Of a stretch of DNA of 64,000 nucleotides, positions 18,750-28,330 are shown in pieces. Position numbers and translations under genes: made by a program. Origin of the DNA: SG8-30 sp964406445 (GTDB lineage: Bacteria; Pseudomonadota; Gammaproteobacteria; Steroidobacterales; Steroidobacteraceae); contig CAYORU010000002.1 of NCBI GenBank assembly GCA_964406445.1, forward strand, positions 190,283 through 254,282, written 5' to 3'. Positions within the stretch are counted from its first letter, which is position 1, and every line of letters begins with the position of its first letter. The notes beneath the pieces were generated by a model that did no database searches, was not told the origin of the DNA, and was given only the letters and a program-made list of their open reading frames with translations.

Positions 18750-19255
18750 GTCACGCTCTCCCTGCCGACCAGCGGGTGCGGGGAATTCGCGATCTTGTCC
18801 TGCAGCTTCATGATGCCGTCGATGACCATCTCGGGCCGCGGCGGGCAGCCGGGGATGTAGACGTCCACCGGCACGATGCGGTCGATGCCGGCGACCGCCG
18901 CGTAGTTCTGGTAGAAGCCGCCGCTCGTGGCGCAGACGCCGAAGGCGATCACCCACTTCGGCTCGCACATCTGCTCGTAGACCCGGCGCAGGATGGGCGC
19001 CTGCTTGTGGGTGACGGTGCCGACCACCATCAGCAGGTCGGACTGGCGCGGCGAGAAGCGCGGCAGCGCGGCCCCGAAGCGGTCCGTGTCGTAGGGCGTG
19101 GAGCTCACCGCCATGAACTCCATGGCGCAACAGGCGGTCACGAAGGGGTAGGGAAACAGTGAGAACTTGCGCGCCCAGCCGACCAGCTCGTCCTTGCGGG
19201 TGGTCAGGTACTCGAGCGCCCCGTGCTTGCCGTGGGCCGGCGCGGCGGCGCTCAT
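18746..19255 (-). CDS. nuoB: NADH-quinone oxidoreductase subunit B (cluster N2)
   Basis: Subunit that holds the terminal [4Fe-4S] cluster N2 next to the quinone site. The tandem cysteines [10 protein letters not shown], the later CATSGG and PGCPPRPE provide the four ligands; [11 protein letters not shown] is another family signature. It is 169 residues from ATG 19255, overlapping the nuoA stop by ATGA. Confidence 0.97.
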   Translation of the reverse strand: MSAAAPAHGKHGALEYLTTRKDELVGWARKFSLFPYPFVTACCAMEFMAVSSTPYDTDRFGAALPRFSPRQSDLLMVVGTVTHKQAPILRRVYEQMCEPKWVIAFGVCATSGGFYQNYAAVAGIDRIVPVDVYIPGCPPRPEMVIDGIMKLQDKIANSPHPLVGRESVT

Positions 19256-19617
19256 CGCGTGACGTCCTCGATCAGGCCTGACTTCCACACGTAGAGCATG
19301 ATCAGCACCAGCAGGCCGGTGAAAAACAGGTAGGTGCCGAGCAGCAGGTCGGTGAGCGGCTGGGCCGCGAGCGCCCACAAGATCAGGAACACCGTCTCCA
19401 GGTCGAACAGCAGGAAGGCCACGGCGAGCCCGTAGTACTTGACGTGGACGGTACGGACGTTGACCGGGTCCACCGGCACCGAGCCGCACTCGAAGGGCTC
19501 GAGCTTGGCGCCGCGGGGAACCGGTTTCGGCCCCAGCAGTCTGTTCAGGACGAGCGTCGTCCCGACGAAGCCGAGGATGGCGAGCAGGTAGAGCAGGAAG
19601 ACGACGTAGGGGTTCAT
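19252..19617 (-). CDS. nuoA: NADH-quinone oxidoreductase subunit A
   Basis: First gene of the operon: a three-helix membrane subunit (121 residues). The loop [10 protein letters not shown] carries the conserved cysteine-containing stretch, and [19 protein letters not shown] carries the membrane acidic residues. The promoter should lie in the roughly 135 bases between this ATG and the divergent TerB-like gene; I could not pick a convincing -35/-10 pair on this strand. Confidence 0.96.
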   Translation of the reverse strand: MNPYVVFLLYLLAILGFVGTTLVLNRLLGPKPVPRGAKLEPFECGSVPVDPVNVRTVHVKYYGLAVAFLLFDLETVFLILWALAAQPLTDLLLGTYLFFTGLLVLIMLYVWKSGLIEDVTR

Positions 19618-19753
19618 GGACGGCGGGCGCCCGGTCCCGGGGTGACTTGCGCTGTCCTGTACAGGTACCGGGGCGCCGCAGCGCGGTCATCCGTAGTTGG
19701 CGAAGCTTGCGAAACCGCTACGGTTCAGCCCACAGGCAAGGCAGGATGAATCG

Positions 19754-20215
19754 ATGCTGGATTCGATCAGGGCGTTCATCGAGCAGCGGATCGTCGGACG
19801 GCCCGGCGAATCCGCCGAGTCGGCCGGGCACAAGGCGCGGGTCGCAGCCGCGGCACTGCTGGTGGAGGTCGTGAAGGCCGATACCAGCTTCTCGCGCGAG
19901 GAGAGGGCGGCGGTCCTCGCGGCGGCACAGCGCAAGTTCGGCCTCGAGCGCGAGGAGGCGGAGTCGCTGATGCGCCTCGCCGAGGCCGAGGCCGGCGAGG
20001 CGGTGGACTTCTACCAGTTCACGTCTGCGATCAACCAGGCCTTCGACCCGGCCCAGAAGCAGCGCCTCATCGAGGAACTGTGGCGGGTCGCGCTGGCCGA
20101 CGAGGTGATCCACCGGCACGAGGAGTACGTGATCAGGAAGGTGGCCGACCTGATCTACGTGCCGCACTCCGCGTTCATCGCGGCCAAGCTCAAGGTCACC
20201 GAAGGCGGTCGCTGA
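19754..20215 (+). CDS. TerB-like helical protein
   Basis: Small (153-residue) all-helical protein with the TerB/DjlA-N-like pattern: KARVAAAALLVEVVKADTSF followed by REERAAVLAAAQRKFGL and a second repeat DEVIHRHEEYVIRKVADLIY. The acidic positions (D near 43, E near 50, then H/E in the repeat) are those that bind metal in TerB-fold domains. The function of stand-alone members is unknown; tellurite resistance should not be assumed. ATG 19754 has an AGGA ribosome site about 6 bases upstream; an upstream in-frame ATG at 19697 is less likely. It is divergent from nuoA. Confidence 0.8.
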   Translation: MLDSIRAFIEQRIVGRPGESAESAGHKARVAAAALLVEVVKADTSFSREERAAVLAAAQRKFGLEREEAESLMRLAEAEAGEAVDFYQFTSAINQAFDPAQKQRLIEELWRVALADEVIHRHEEYVIRKVADLIYVPHSAFIAAKLKVTEGGR

Positions 20216-20309
20216 GGCAGGTGCCTTCCATTTTACATATTCCTGATCCGCAGGCCGCCGGCACCCCCTCGCGGGCGCGCCCGGTCCGGCGCCGCGGTAC
20301 CGCCGCGGG

Positions 20310-20585
20310 TCAGTGCGCCTCTTCGTAACTGGCAGGCGTCACCCGCGCCCGGGCCAGGTACTCGCGCACGTGCTTCACGCCCGAGCGGTCGAGCGTGTTG
20401 CTGTGGTGCGGCCGGTGCAGGATGCCCTCGGCGCCGTTCAGCGTCACCCGGATGCGCGCCCCGGTGAGCTGCTCGATGCCCGCGCCGAGGTGATGGAGCA
20501 GCGACTCGACCTCCCGCCAGTGGATGTTGCCGCTGATCGGGTCGTGGAAGATCGTACGGAGCAGGTTCTCGTGCTTGTGGCTCAT
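20310..20585 (-). CDS. HicA-like small protein (dsRNA-binding-fold toxin family)
   Basis: A 91-residue protein whose core (NIHWREVESLLHHLGAGIEQ, then GARIRVTLNG, HRPHHSNTLDRSGVKHVREY) matches the HicA/YcfA-type fold, including a histidine in the region of the active site. The usual HicB antitoxin is not adjacent: the neighbours are the TerB-like gene and a small uncharacterised gene. Solitary HicA-like proteins of this size are common and may not be toxins. Start ATG 20585 was chosen because upstream residues are low complexity. Confidence 0.7.
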   Translation of the reverse strand: MSHKHENLLRTIFHDPISGNIHWREVESLLHHLGAGIEQLTGARIRVTLNGAEGILHRPHHSNTLDRSGVKHVREYLARARVTPASYEEAH

Positions 20586-20727
20586 GGTCGCGGGCTCCCC
20601 GGCCATTGCGCCGGCCGGTGTCAGGCCCAGGCCGGATTCTTGCGCGCCCGCCGGGCCGCGGCAGCGGGGATTGCCGAAGCCGGACGGGGTCGTTGCCCCG
20701 TCCGGGCGCACGCGCTAGGGTCGCGGC

Positions 20728-21015
20728 ATGAGCCTGCGCCGCCAACTCGACGCGCTGATGCCCGGCTGGGACCGCTGGTACCCGAGCGTCTTCGACGCGG
20801 CCCGCGACCTCGGGCTCATCCGTGCGCGGGTCTGCCCGCCGTCGCAGCTGCTGCTGTCGAACCGCCACGCGGGTGTCACCAGCGAGGCGATCGAGGCCTT
20901 CCGCAAGAAGTGGGACGTCGAGTACGACCCGCTGGTCGACGGCTCGCAGGAGGAGGGTCCGCAGGCCGCGCCGCCGCGGCCCGCCGCCCGCCCGCCGCGC
21001 CGTCGGCGCCGCTGA
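20728..21015 (+). CDS. Small uncharacterised protein with Arg-rich tail
   Basis: A 95-residue frame with no domain I recognise. The first 70 residues (LRRQLDALMPGWDRWYPSVF ... VTSEAIEAFRKKWDVEYDPL) look like a real folded segment with mixed hydrophobic and charged pattern; the tail is Pro/Ala/Arg-rich and ends in a run of arginines. It sits 7 bases before the ABC exporter start and is probably co-transcribed with it, so a role connected with the exporter is possible but unproven. Confidence 0.5.
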   Translation: MSLRRQLDALMPGWDRWYPSVFDAARDLGLIRARVCPPSQLLLSNRHAGVTSEAIEAFRKKWDVEYDPLVDGSQEEGPQAAPPRPAARPPRRRRR

Positions 21016-21022
21016 CCCCGGC

Positions 21023-22870
<1,848 letters not shown>

Positions 22871-22896
22871 GCGCCGGCGCGGCGCGAGGAGGGATC

Positions 22897-24009
22897 ATGG
22901 AGGAGGACGCCTGGATCGACGTGGGCGCGGCCGAGGAGCTGGCGCAGCGGGAGATTCAGCAGGTCAGGGCCGGCGGCGCCCGCGTGGCGCTCGTCTGCAA
23001 GGACGGGCAGTTCAGCGCGATTTCGGGCGTCTGCAACCACGTCGGCGGACCGCTCGGCGAGGGCCGCCTCGACGGCGAGTACGTGGTCTGTCCCTGGCAC
23101 TACTGGAAGTTCCACTGCCGCACCGGCGAAGGCGAGCCCGGCTACGAGGAGGACGCTGTGCCCGCCCACGACGTGCGGGTCGAGGCGGGCCGGGTGTGGG
23201 TCAACCGCAAGGCGCGCACGCGGCGCAGCCGCAAGCCGCACGAGCCGCATCCGCTCGCGCGCACACCGAAGCGCGAGCCCGGCCCGATCCGGGTGCTCGG
23301 CCTCTCCACGACCGTCATGACGGCCGACCACCCGCGCTACAGCACCTCCGAGGACCTGCTCGAGCACGCGCTCGCCGCGGCCGCGGCGGAGGGCTGCGAG
23401 ACGCAGCTGATCCGCGTCCGCGAGCTCTCCTTCAGGCCCTGCGAGGGCTATTACTCGAAGTCGGCCAGGGCCTGCACCTGGCCCTGCTCGATCACCCAGA
23501 TGGACTCCGACGACCAGATGGATCGCGTCTACGAGGGCGTCGTGCACTGGGCGGACGTGATCGTCGTCGCCACGCCGATCCGCTGGGGCGGCGCGAGCAG
23601 CCTCTACTACAAGATGGTCGAGCGGATGAACTGCATCCAGAACCAGGAGACCATCGCCGGCAAGCACCTGCTCAGGAACAAGGTGGCGGCCTTCGTGATC
23701 ACCGGCGGGCAGGACAACGTGCAGGCCGTCGCGGGGCAGATGCTCGGCTTCTTCGCCGAGATCGGCTGCCAGTTCCCGCCGTTTCCCTACGTGGCGCACT
23801 CGCGCGGCTGGAGCGCGGAGGACATGGAGAACAACGAGCGCGCCGTGCAGGGCTCGCAGGCGCTGCGCGACGGCGCCGCGAAGCTGGTGGCCCGGGCGGC
23901 GGCCACCGCGCGGGTCATGATCGAGGGCGCGCTGTGCGAGGGCGCGCACGTGCGCGGCGGGCGCAAGGCGCACCGGCTCGAGCGCCCGGAAGCGGCCGAC
24001 GAGTCCTGA
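22897..24009 (+). CDS. Rieske [2Fe-2S] domain fused to NAD(P)H-dependent FMN reductase-like domain
   Basis: A 370-residue two-domain redox protein. Residues 1-105 form a Rieske ferredoxin with ligands C46-x-H48 and C65-x-x-H68 (CNH and CPWH). A basic linker (about 105-127) leads to a flavodoxin-fold domain starting GPIRVLGLSTTVM, with ADVIVVATPIRWGGASSLYYK as the flavin/active-site loop, typical of NADPH-dependent FMN reductases. The fusion suggests intramolecular transfer between flavin and the FeS cluster. ATG 22897 is preceded by a GAGGAGG ribosome site. It follows the ABC exporter by 26 bases and is probably in its operon. The substrate is unknown. An extra CTWPC pair in the flavodoxin domain is unusual. 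Confidence 0.88.
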   Translation: MEEDAWIDVGAAEELAQREIQQVRAGGARVALVCKDGQFSAISGVCNHVGGPLGEGRLDGEYVVCPWHYWKFHCRTGEGEPGYEEDAVPAHDVRVEAGRVWVNRKARTRRSRKPHEPHPLARTPKREPGPIRVLGLSTTVMTADHPRYSTSEDLLEHALAAAAAEGCETQLIRVRELSFRPCEGYYSKSARACTWPCSITQMDSDDQMDRVYEGVVHWADVIVVATPIRWGGASSLYYKMVERMNCIQNQETIAGKHLLRNKVAAFVITGGQDNVQAVAGQMLGFFAEIGCQFPPFPYVAHSRGWSAEDMENNERAVQGSQALRDGAAKLVARAAATARVMIEGALCEGAHVRGGRKAHRLERPEAADES

Positions 24010-24025
24010 CGCGCGGGCGCCGGGC

Positions 24026-25024
24026 TCAGCCGGCGTCCTCGTCCTTCTTCGACTTGAACGGGTAGGCGCCGCGCGGCCGGGCCGGCGCCGGGACGTAGAG
24101 CGACAGGGTCATCGCGACGGCCAGCACGGTGGCCGTGAAGCCGAGCGAATACGCGACCGGGATCTTGTACAGGTCAACGATCAGCATCTTGATGCCGATG
24201 AAGGTGAGCACGATCGCAAGCCCGTAGGACAGGAGGTGGAAGCGCTCGTGCATCCCGGCGAGGATGAAGTACAGCGCCCTGAGGCCCAGCACCGCGAACA
24301 CGTTCGAGGTCAGCACGATGAAGGGATCGGTGGTGATCGCGAAGATCGCCGGGATCGAGTCCACCGCGAAGACCACGTCGATGATGCCGATCAGGACGAT
24401 CACGACCAGGAGCGGCGTGGCCATGCGGGTGCCGTTTCGCATCGTGAAGAACTTCTCGCCGTCGAAGTCCGGCGAGATGAGGATGTGGCGGCGCATCCAC
24501 TTGAGGGCCGGGTTGGACTCGAGGTCCGGTTCCTGGCCGGTCGCCCACCACATCTTGATGCCGGTGAACACCAGGAAGGCGCCGAACAGGTACAGGATCC
24601 AGTGGAAGCGGGCGATCAGCCAGGCGCCGATCAGGATCATCACCGCCCTCAGCACCAGCGCGCCGATGATGCCGATCATCAGCACCCGCTTCTGGAACTC
24701 GGCCGGCACCGCGAAGTAGGTGAAGAGCAGCAGGAAGACGAAGATGTTGTCGACGGCGAGGGCCTTCTCGACCACGTAGCCGGTGATGAACTCGAGCGCC
24801 TTGGTGTCGGCGACCGGGTTGCCCTCGAGGCCGCCGAGGTCCCACCACAGCCAGGCGCAGAAGACTCCCGACACCGCGACCCAGATCGCCGACCAGATCG
24901 CCGCCTCGCGGATCGAGACGCGATGCTGGCCCTGGCGGCTCATCGCGGCGAAATCGATGGTCAGCGCGACGGCCACGAAGATCGCGAAGAACAGCCACAT
25001 CATCGGGGTGCCGACGCTGGTCAT
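24026..25024 (-). CDS. TerC/Alx-family integral membrane protein
   Basis: A 332-residue membrane protein with about nine helices of the TerC family. The two acidic membrane motifs are present: VEKALAVDNIFVFLLLF and IIDVVFAVDSIPAIFAIT, each with the conserved Asp that is thought to bind metal. Members such as Alx export manganese; others are linked to tellurium resistance or to metalation of exoenzymes. It lies 42 bases after the yebC-type gene, leaving no space for the yybP-ykoY riboswitch found upstream of some alx genes, so regulation here must differ. Confidence 0.9.
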   Translation of the reverse strand: MTSVGTPMMWLFFAIFVAVALTIDFAAMSRQGQHRVSIREAAIWSAIWVAVSGVFCAWLWWDLGGLEGNPVADTKALEFITGYVVEKALAVDNIFVFLLLFTYFAVPAEFQKRVLMIGIIGALVLRAVMILIGAWLIARFHWILYLFGAFLVFTGIKMWWATGQEPDLESNPALKWMRRHILISPDFDGEKFFTMRNGTRMATPLLVVIVLIGIIDVVFAVDSIPAIFAITTDPFIVLTSNVFAVLGLRALYFILAGMHERFHLLSYGLAIVLTFIGIKMLIVDLYKIPVAYSLGFTATVLAVAMTLSLYVPAPARPRGAYPFKSKKDEDAG

Positions 25025-25066
25025 GGGCGATCCTGGGCCGGGCCGGCCCGCGCGGGCGCGCGGGGC

Positions 25067-25789
25067 TCAGGCGAGGGTGTGGTAGACCTTCTGGACGTCG
25101 TCGTCCTGCTCGAGCCGGTCGATCAGCTCCAGGACTTCCTTGGCCTCGTTCTCGCCGAGCTCGAGCGGCGTCATGCAGACGTATTCCTGCTCGGCGGAGA
25201 CGGGGGTGATGCCGCGGGCCTCGAGCGCGGACTGCATCTGGCCGAAGTTCTCGAACAGGCAGCGCGCCACGAGCTGGGGCTCGCCCTGCTCTCCGGTGGA
25301 CTCGCCCATCTCCTCGAGGCCGTGGTCGATGAGGTGGAGCTCGAGGTCGTCCTGGTCGATGCCCTCGGGGCTCAGGCGGAACACGCCCATGCGGCGGAAC
25401 TGGAAGCTGACGCTGCCGCTGGTGGCGAGGTTGCCGCCGTGCTTGTTGAACAGGTTGCGGACGCTCGCCACGGTGCGGACGGGGTTGTCGGTGGCGGTCT
25501 CGACCAGCACGGCGACGCCGTGCGGCGCGTAGCCTTCGTACAGGACCTCCTGGTAGTCGACGGCTTCCTGGCCGGAGGCGCGGCGGATGGCGGCCTCGAC
25601 CTTGTCCTTGGGCATGTTGATCGAGCGCGCGTTCTGGATCACGCGGCGCAGCGCGGGGTTGTTCGCGGGCTCGGGGCCGCCGCTGCGCACGGCGATGGTG
25701 ATGTCCTTGCCGATGCGCGCGAACTGCTTCGCCATGCGGTTCCACCGCGCGAACATGGCGTGCTTGCGGACTTCGAAGATGCGGCCCAT
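25067..25789 (-). CDS. yebC: YebC/PmpR-family protein
   Basis: Cytoplasmic 240-residue protein with the complete YebC plan: N-terminal helical domain ([20 protein letters not shown]) and two alpha/beta domains ([38 protein letters not shown]). The family was described as transcriptional regulators, and some members act on the ribosome at proline stretches. The usual ruvC neighbour is absent. The first ATG (25789) is used; [17 protein letters not shown] is slightly different from the common AGHSKWAN start, suggesting the paralogous branch rather than the ruv-linked one. Confidence 0.92.
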   Translation of the reverse strand: MGRIFEVRKHAMFARWNRMAKQFARIGKDITIAVRSGGPEPANNPALRRVIQNARSINMPKDKVEAAIRRASGQEAVDYQEVLYEGYAPHGVAVLVETATDNPVRTVASVRNLFNKHGGNLATSGSVSFQFRRMGVFRLSPEGIDQDDLELHLIDHGLEEMGESTGEQGEPQLVARCLFENFGQMQSALEARGITPVSAEQEYVCMTPLELGENEAKEVLELIDRLEQDDDVQKVYHTLA

Positions 25790-25856
25790 GGCGGGGCGTG
25801 AATCTACCCGACCGGCGGCGGATGCGCCAACTTCACTTTGCCGCAGCGGGCGAGTT

Positions 25857-25965
25857 GCGGGCGCTCCGCGCAGGGCGCCGGGCCCACCCTCCTCTCCGGG
25901 ACCGGAGTCGGGAGGGTGGGCCCGGCGCCTGATGCGCGTCGCGGCGAGCGAATCGCCGAGGCCCC
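25857..25965 (+). repeat. 110-bp hairpin repeat, copy A
   Basis: This stretch matches copy B (26738-26847) in inverted orientation with only a few differences. Its centre is a hairpin with a perfect 19-bp stem (25874-25892 with 25911-25929) whose loop holds a smaller 6-bp stem (CTCCGG/CCGGAG). Flanks shared with copy B are GCGGGCGCTCCGCGCAG on one side and about 35 bases containing GATGCGCGTCGCGGCGAGCG on the other. Compared with copy B, the outer stem has changed on both arms so that pairing is kept. It lies in the 313-base gap between yebC and the toxin gene, together with the next hairpin; I see no gene there. Confidence 0.85.
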
Positions 25966-26013
25966 AGGGGTCCTCCGCGACTCCGGTCCCGGAGCAGGAG
26001 GACCCCTGGGGCC
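25960..26013. repeat. Second hairpin with the same loop module
   Basis: A perfect 17-bp stem (25960-25976 with 25997-26013; arm GGCCCCAGGGGTCCTCC) encloses a 20-base loop that again contains CTCCGGTCCCGGAG. That loop is the reverse complement of the inner stem-loop in copy A, but the outer stem sequence is different. The two hairpins lie in tandem about 30 bases apart, in the style of paired repetitive extragenic palindromes. Confidence 0.8.
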
Positions 26014-26102
26014 GAAGGTGGGAGCTCGCCGCACCGAGATCGGCCGGATCCGCTCATCCCGTCGGGTCACGACAGCCGACCGCTGCCTGCCGTCGAGGCC
26101 GG

Positions 26103-26444
26103 CTAGACCGGATAGTCGAGTTCGCGCTGGTGGCGTATGCCGAGCACTCGGACTTCGGCCTGCTGGGGAACGAATCGGTAGAGCGCGACATACCCGGTGC
26201 GACCGAAAGAGATCACCAGTTCGCGCAGGTCAGGGGTGAGATTTCGGCCGACGAGGGGATGGGCGGCGAGCACCTCGACCCCCGAACGGATGGCTGCGGC
26301 AGCATCGAGCGCCGCTGCCGGGTCCTCGTCGACCAGGAAACGGAACAGCCGCTCGAGGTCGTCGAGCGCCTGTCGGGAATAGACTACCTGCGGCAAGGCC
26401 TCGGGCGGCCCGGCTTGCGGCCCCTTGCGAGCTGGTCGAGCCAA
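26103..26444 (-). CDS. ParE/RelE-family toxin
   Basis: Small (up to 113 residues) toxin of the ParE/RelE superfamily: VVYSRQALDDLERLFRFLVD, then LRELVISFGRTGYVALYRF and VRVLGIRHQRELDY are the usual helix and strand pattern, with the C-terminal R/H-rich strand. Such proteins act on gyrase (ParE) or on mRNA at the ribosome (RelE); the subtype is not decided by sequence, though the long helix hairpin favours ParE. ATG 26444 overlaps the antitoxin by 61 bases; TTG 26396 would give a more typical N-terminus. It is co-transcribed with the upstream antitoxin. Confidence 0.85.
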   Translation of the reverse strand: MARPARKGPQAGPPEALPQVVYSRQALDDLERLFRFLVDEDPAAALDAAAAIRSGVEVLAAHPLVGRNLTPDLRELVISFGRTGYVALYRFVPQQAEVRVLGIRHQRELDYPV

Positions 26445-26662
26445 CGGTGCACGTCCGTGGCGGCATACGCCTCGCCGCTGGCCTCGATCTGCGCGTCTGC
26501 CTGCTGAGCCTCAACGATGAAGCGCTGCATGCGCTCTTCGTACGCCGTGTGCCGCTCCACGGCCTCCACGATGACGCTGTGGGGCGAGCGCCCCGTCCTG
26601 CGGGCTACTGCGGCGACGCGTGCCTTGAGATCCGGCGGTAGCTTTACCGACGTAGTCGTCAT
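26384..26662 (-). CDS. Ribbon-helix-helix antitoxin
   Basis: Antitoxin partner of the ParE-like toxin. The N-terminus TTTSVKLPPDLKARVAAVAR, then GRSPHSVIVEAVERH, is a classical ribbon-helix-helix DNA-binding domain (beta strand, two helices) that would bind the operon's own promoter. The C-terminal half (about 50-92) is the toxin-binding tail. ATG 26662 is preferred; ATG 26671 three codons upstream is possible. The pair is probably autoregulated, and the promoter lies between here and the hairpin repeat copy B. Confidence 0.87.
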   Translation of the reverse strand: MTTTSVKLPPDLKARVAAVARRTGRSPHSVIVEAVERHTAYEERMQRFIVEAQQADAQIEASGEAYAATDVHRWLDQLARGRKPGRPRPCRR

Positions 26663-26737
26663 GGTCGGCATCTCGGAGAGCGTGGTGGCACCAGAGTAAC
26701 ACCTGTCGCTGCGCCGTGGCAAACGTCCCGAGGGCAT

Positions 26738-26847
26738 GGGGCCTCGGCAATTCGCTCGCCGCGACGCGCATCAGGTGGCGGGGCCCACCCTCCCGACTCC
26801 GGTCCCGGAGAGGAGGGTGGGCCCGCCACCCTGCGCGGAGCGCCCGC
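26738..26847 (-). repeat. 110-bp hairpin repeat, copy B (inverted)
   Basis: Inverted counterpart of the repeat at 25857-25965. The stem (about 26774-26793 with 26812-26830) has 19 pairs with one bulged G. Against copy A the outer arm reads GGTGGC/GCCACC instead of GGCGCC/GGCGCC, so two base pairs differ with both partners changed. The inner loop is again ACTCCGGTCCCGGAG. The copies bracket the toxin-antitoxin genes. Confidence 0.85.
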
Positions 26848-26858
26848 GAGATCTTTCC

Positions 26859-27710
26859 TCAGCCCAGCCGGCCCTGCTGGTAGTCCTGGATCGCGCGCTC
26901 GATCTCGGCGCGCGTGTTCATGACGAACGGGCCGTATTGCACGACCGGCTCGCCGATCGGCCTGGCCGCGAGGACCAGCAGGCGCGCGCCGTCCGGTCCC
27001 GCGGCGACCTCGACATCCTCGCCGTCGGACAGGAGGCCTGCCGCCCTATGCGGCAGCGTGCGATCGCCGGGGCCGAGTTTCGCCGCCCCCTCATAGAGGT
27101 AGACGAACGCGGCGTGGCCCGCGGGTAGCGGCACCACGAAGCGCGTGTCCGGGGCGAGGTGCACATCGAAGAAGACTGGTTCGGTCGGCGCGGCCGGGGC
27201 CGGGCCCGCGACCGTGCGGCCGTCGGCCTCGAGCGCGCCGGCGATCACCTTCACCCGCACGCCGGCGGCGGGCTCGGCGAGGGGAATGTCCCCGGCGGGA
27301 ATGTCCCGGTACTCGGCCGGGCGCAGCTTGTGGCTGGCCGGCAGGTTGAGCCAGAGCTGGAAGCCCCGCATGCGGCCCTCGGCCTGCTGCGGCATCTCGG
27401 AGTGGATGATGCCGCCGGCGGCCGTCATCCACTGCACGTCGCCGGGGCCGAGGTCGCCGCGGTTGCCGCGGCTGTCCTCGTGGCGCATCCGCCCGTCGAG
27501 CATGTAGGTGACGGTCTCGAAGCCGCGGTGCGGGTGGGGCGGGAAGCCGGCGAGGTAGTCGTCCGGGTCGTCGGAGAAGAACTCGTCGAGCATCAGGAAC
27601 GGGTCGTGGCGCACGTGCTCGGCCCGGCCGAGGCTGCGCCGCAGCTTCACGCCGGCGCCGTCCGAGGCCGCGGCCGACTCGACCACACGCGCGAGGCTGC
27701 GGCTGGCCAT
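26859..27710 (-). CDS. Pirin-family cupin protein
   Basis: A 283-residue bicupin of the pirin family. The metal-binding set is intact: H59 and H61 (FPPHPHRGFETVTY), H103 and E105 (IIHSEMP). Bacterial pirins often bind iron, and some have quercetinase activity; the physiological role is uncertain. The N-terminal cupin is followed by the usual second domain ending in VVQYGPFVMNTRAEIERAIQ. The nnrU-like stop lies 3 bases upstream of its start, so the two form one operon. Confidence 0.92.
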   Translation of the reverse strand: MASRSLARVVESAAASDGAGVKLRRSLGRAEHVRHDPFLMLDEFFSDDPDDYLAGFPPHPHRGFETVTYMLDGRMRHEDSRGNRGDLGPGDVQWMTAAGGIIHSEMPQQAEGRMRGFQLWLNLPASHKLRPAEYRDIPAGDIPLAEPAAGVRVKVIAGALEADGRTVAGPAPAAPTEPVFFDVHLAPDTRFVVPLPAGHAAFVYLYEGAAKLGPGDRTLPHRAAGLLSDGEDVEVAAGPDGARLLVLAARPIGEPVVQYGPFVMNTRAEIERAIQDYQQGRLG

Positions 27711-27713
27711 GGC

Positions 27714-28295
27714 CTACATCGCGGCGCCGAAGGGCGCCACCCCGATCCAGCGCGCGTGCAGCCACATCGCGAACGCCACGTAGAGGGCGAGGCCGCCGGC
27801 GACGGCGATGACGTCGTTGAGCTTGCCCGCGGGCAGCGCCGGCGTCGGCCGCGGCGTGCGGTGCTTGAGCGAGATGCGGTCGGCGACCGCCCAGGCGAGG
27901 AAGGCGCCGAACAGCAGCAGGTCGTGCAGCATGCCGTTGGCGAGCAGGTGGGCGACGGCCCAGAGCTTCACGGCCGTGAGCATAGGGTGCTTCGTCGCGG
28001 CCTTGATACGCCCGGGCAGGTAGGCGGCGATGAGCAGCACGAAGATCGGCAGCATCAGCAGCGAGGCGAGGTGGCGGGTCCAGACCGGCGGCGTGTACAC
28101 GACCACCGGGTCGAGGCGCGCCTCGGCATAGCCGTTGACGATCAGCACGAAGCCGGCGATCGACACCAGGCTGTAGACGACCTGCCAGCCGACGCGGCCG
28201 AGGCGCAGCGCCATGCGGTCGCGCCAGGTCGGCGCGACGATCGACACCGAGTGGGCGCCGAGGAAGATGACGAGGCCCGCGATCAGCGTTCCCAT
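27714..28295 (-). CDS. NnrU-family membrane protein
   Basis: A 193-residue protein with five to six membrane helices and the NnrU pattern: [17 protein letters not shown] at the N-terminus, [19 protein letters not shown] in the middle, and a short polar loop before the last helix. NnrU was first linked to nitric oxide/nitrite metabolism, but many members, including methyltransferase-like NnrU/isoprenylcysteine relatives, occur without denitrification. No denitrification gene is in the window. It is transcribed with pirin and lies divergent from rluF with only about 35 bases between starts. Confidence 0.85.
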   Translation of the reverse strand: MGTLIAGLVIFLGAHSVSIVAPTWRDRMALRLGRVGWQVVYSLVSIAGFVLIVNGYAEARLDPVVVYTPPVWTRHLASLLMLPIFVLLIAAYLPGRIKAATKHPMLTAVKLWAVAHLLANGMLHDLLLFGAFLAWAVADRISLKHRTPRPTPALPAGKLNDVIAVAGGLALYVAFAMWLHARWIGVAPFGAAM

Positions 28296-28330
28296 GGAGG
28301 TTGCTCCCGAAGAGGTGGCCGCTACTATAC

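Noticed and set aside
20310..20585. Complete HicAB toxin-antitoxin module
   Set aside because: No HicB-like partner was found on either side; only the HicA-like protein is present.
25025..25066. yybP-ykoY manganese riboswitch upstream of the TerC gene
   Set aside because: Only 42 bases separate it from yebC, too little for the motif, and no conserved core was seen.
27714..28295. Denitrification link from NnrU
   Set aside because: No nitric oxide or nitrite reductase gene is present; the family is broader than its name.
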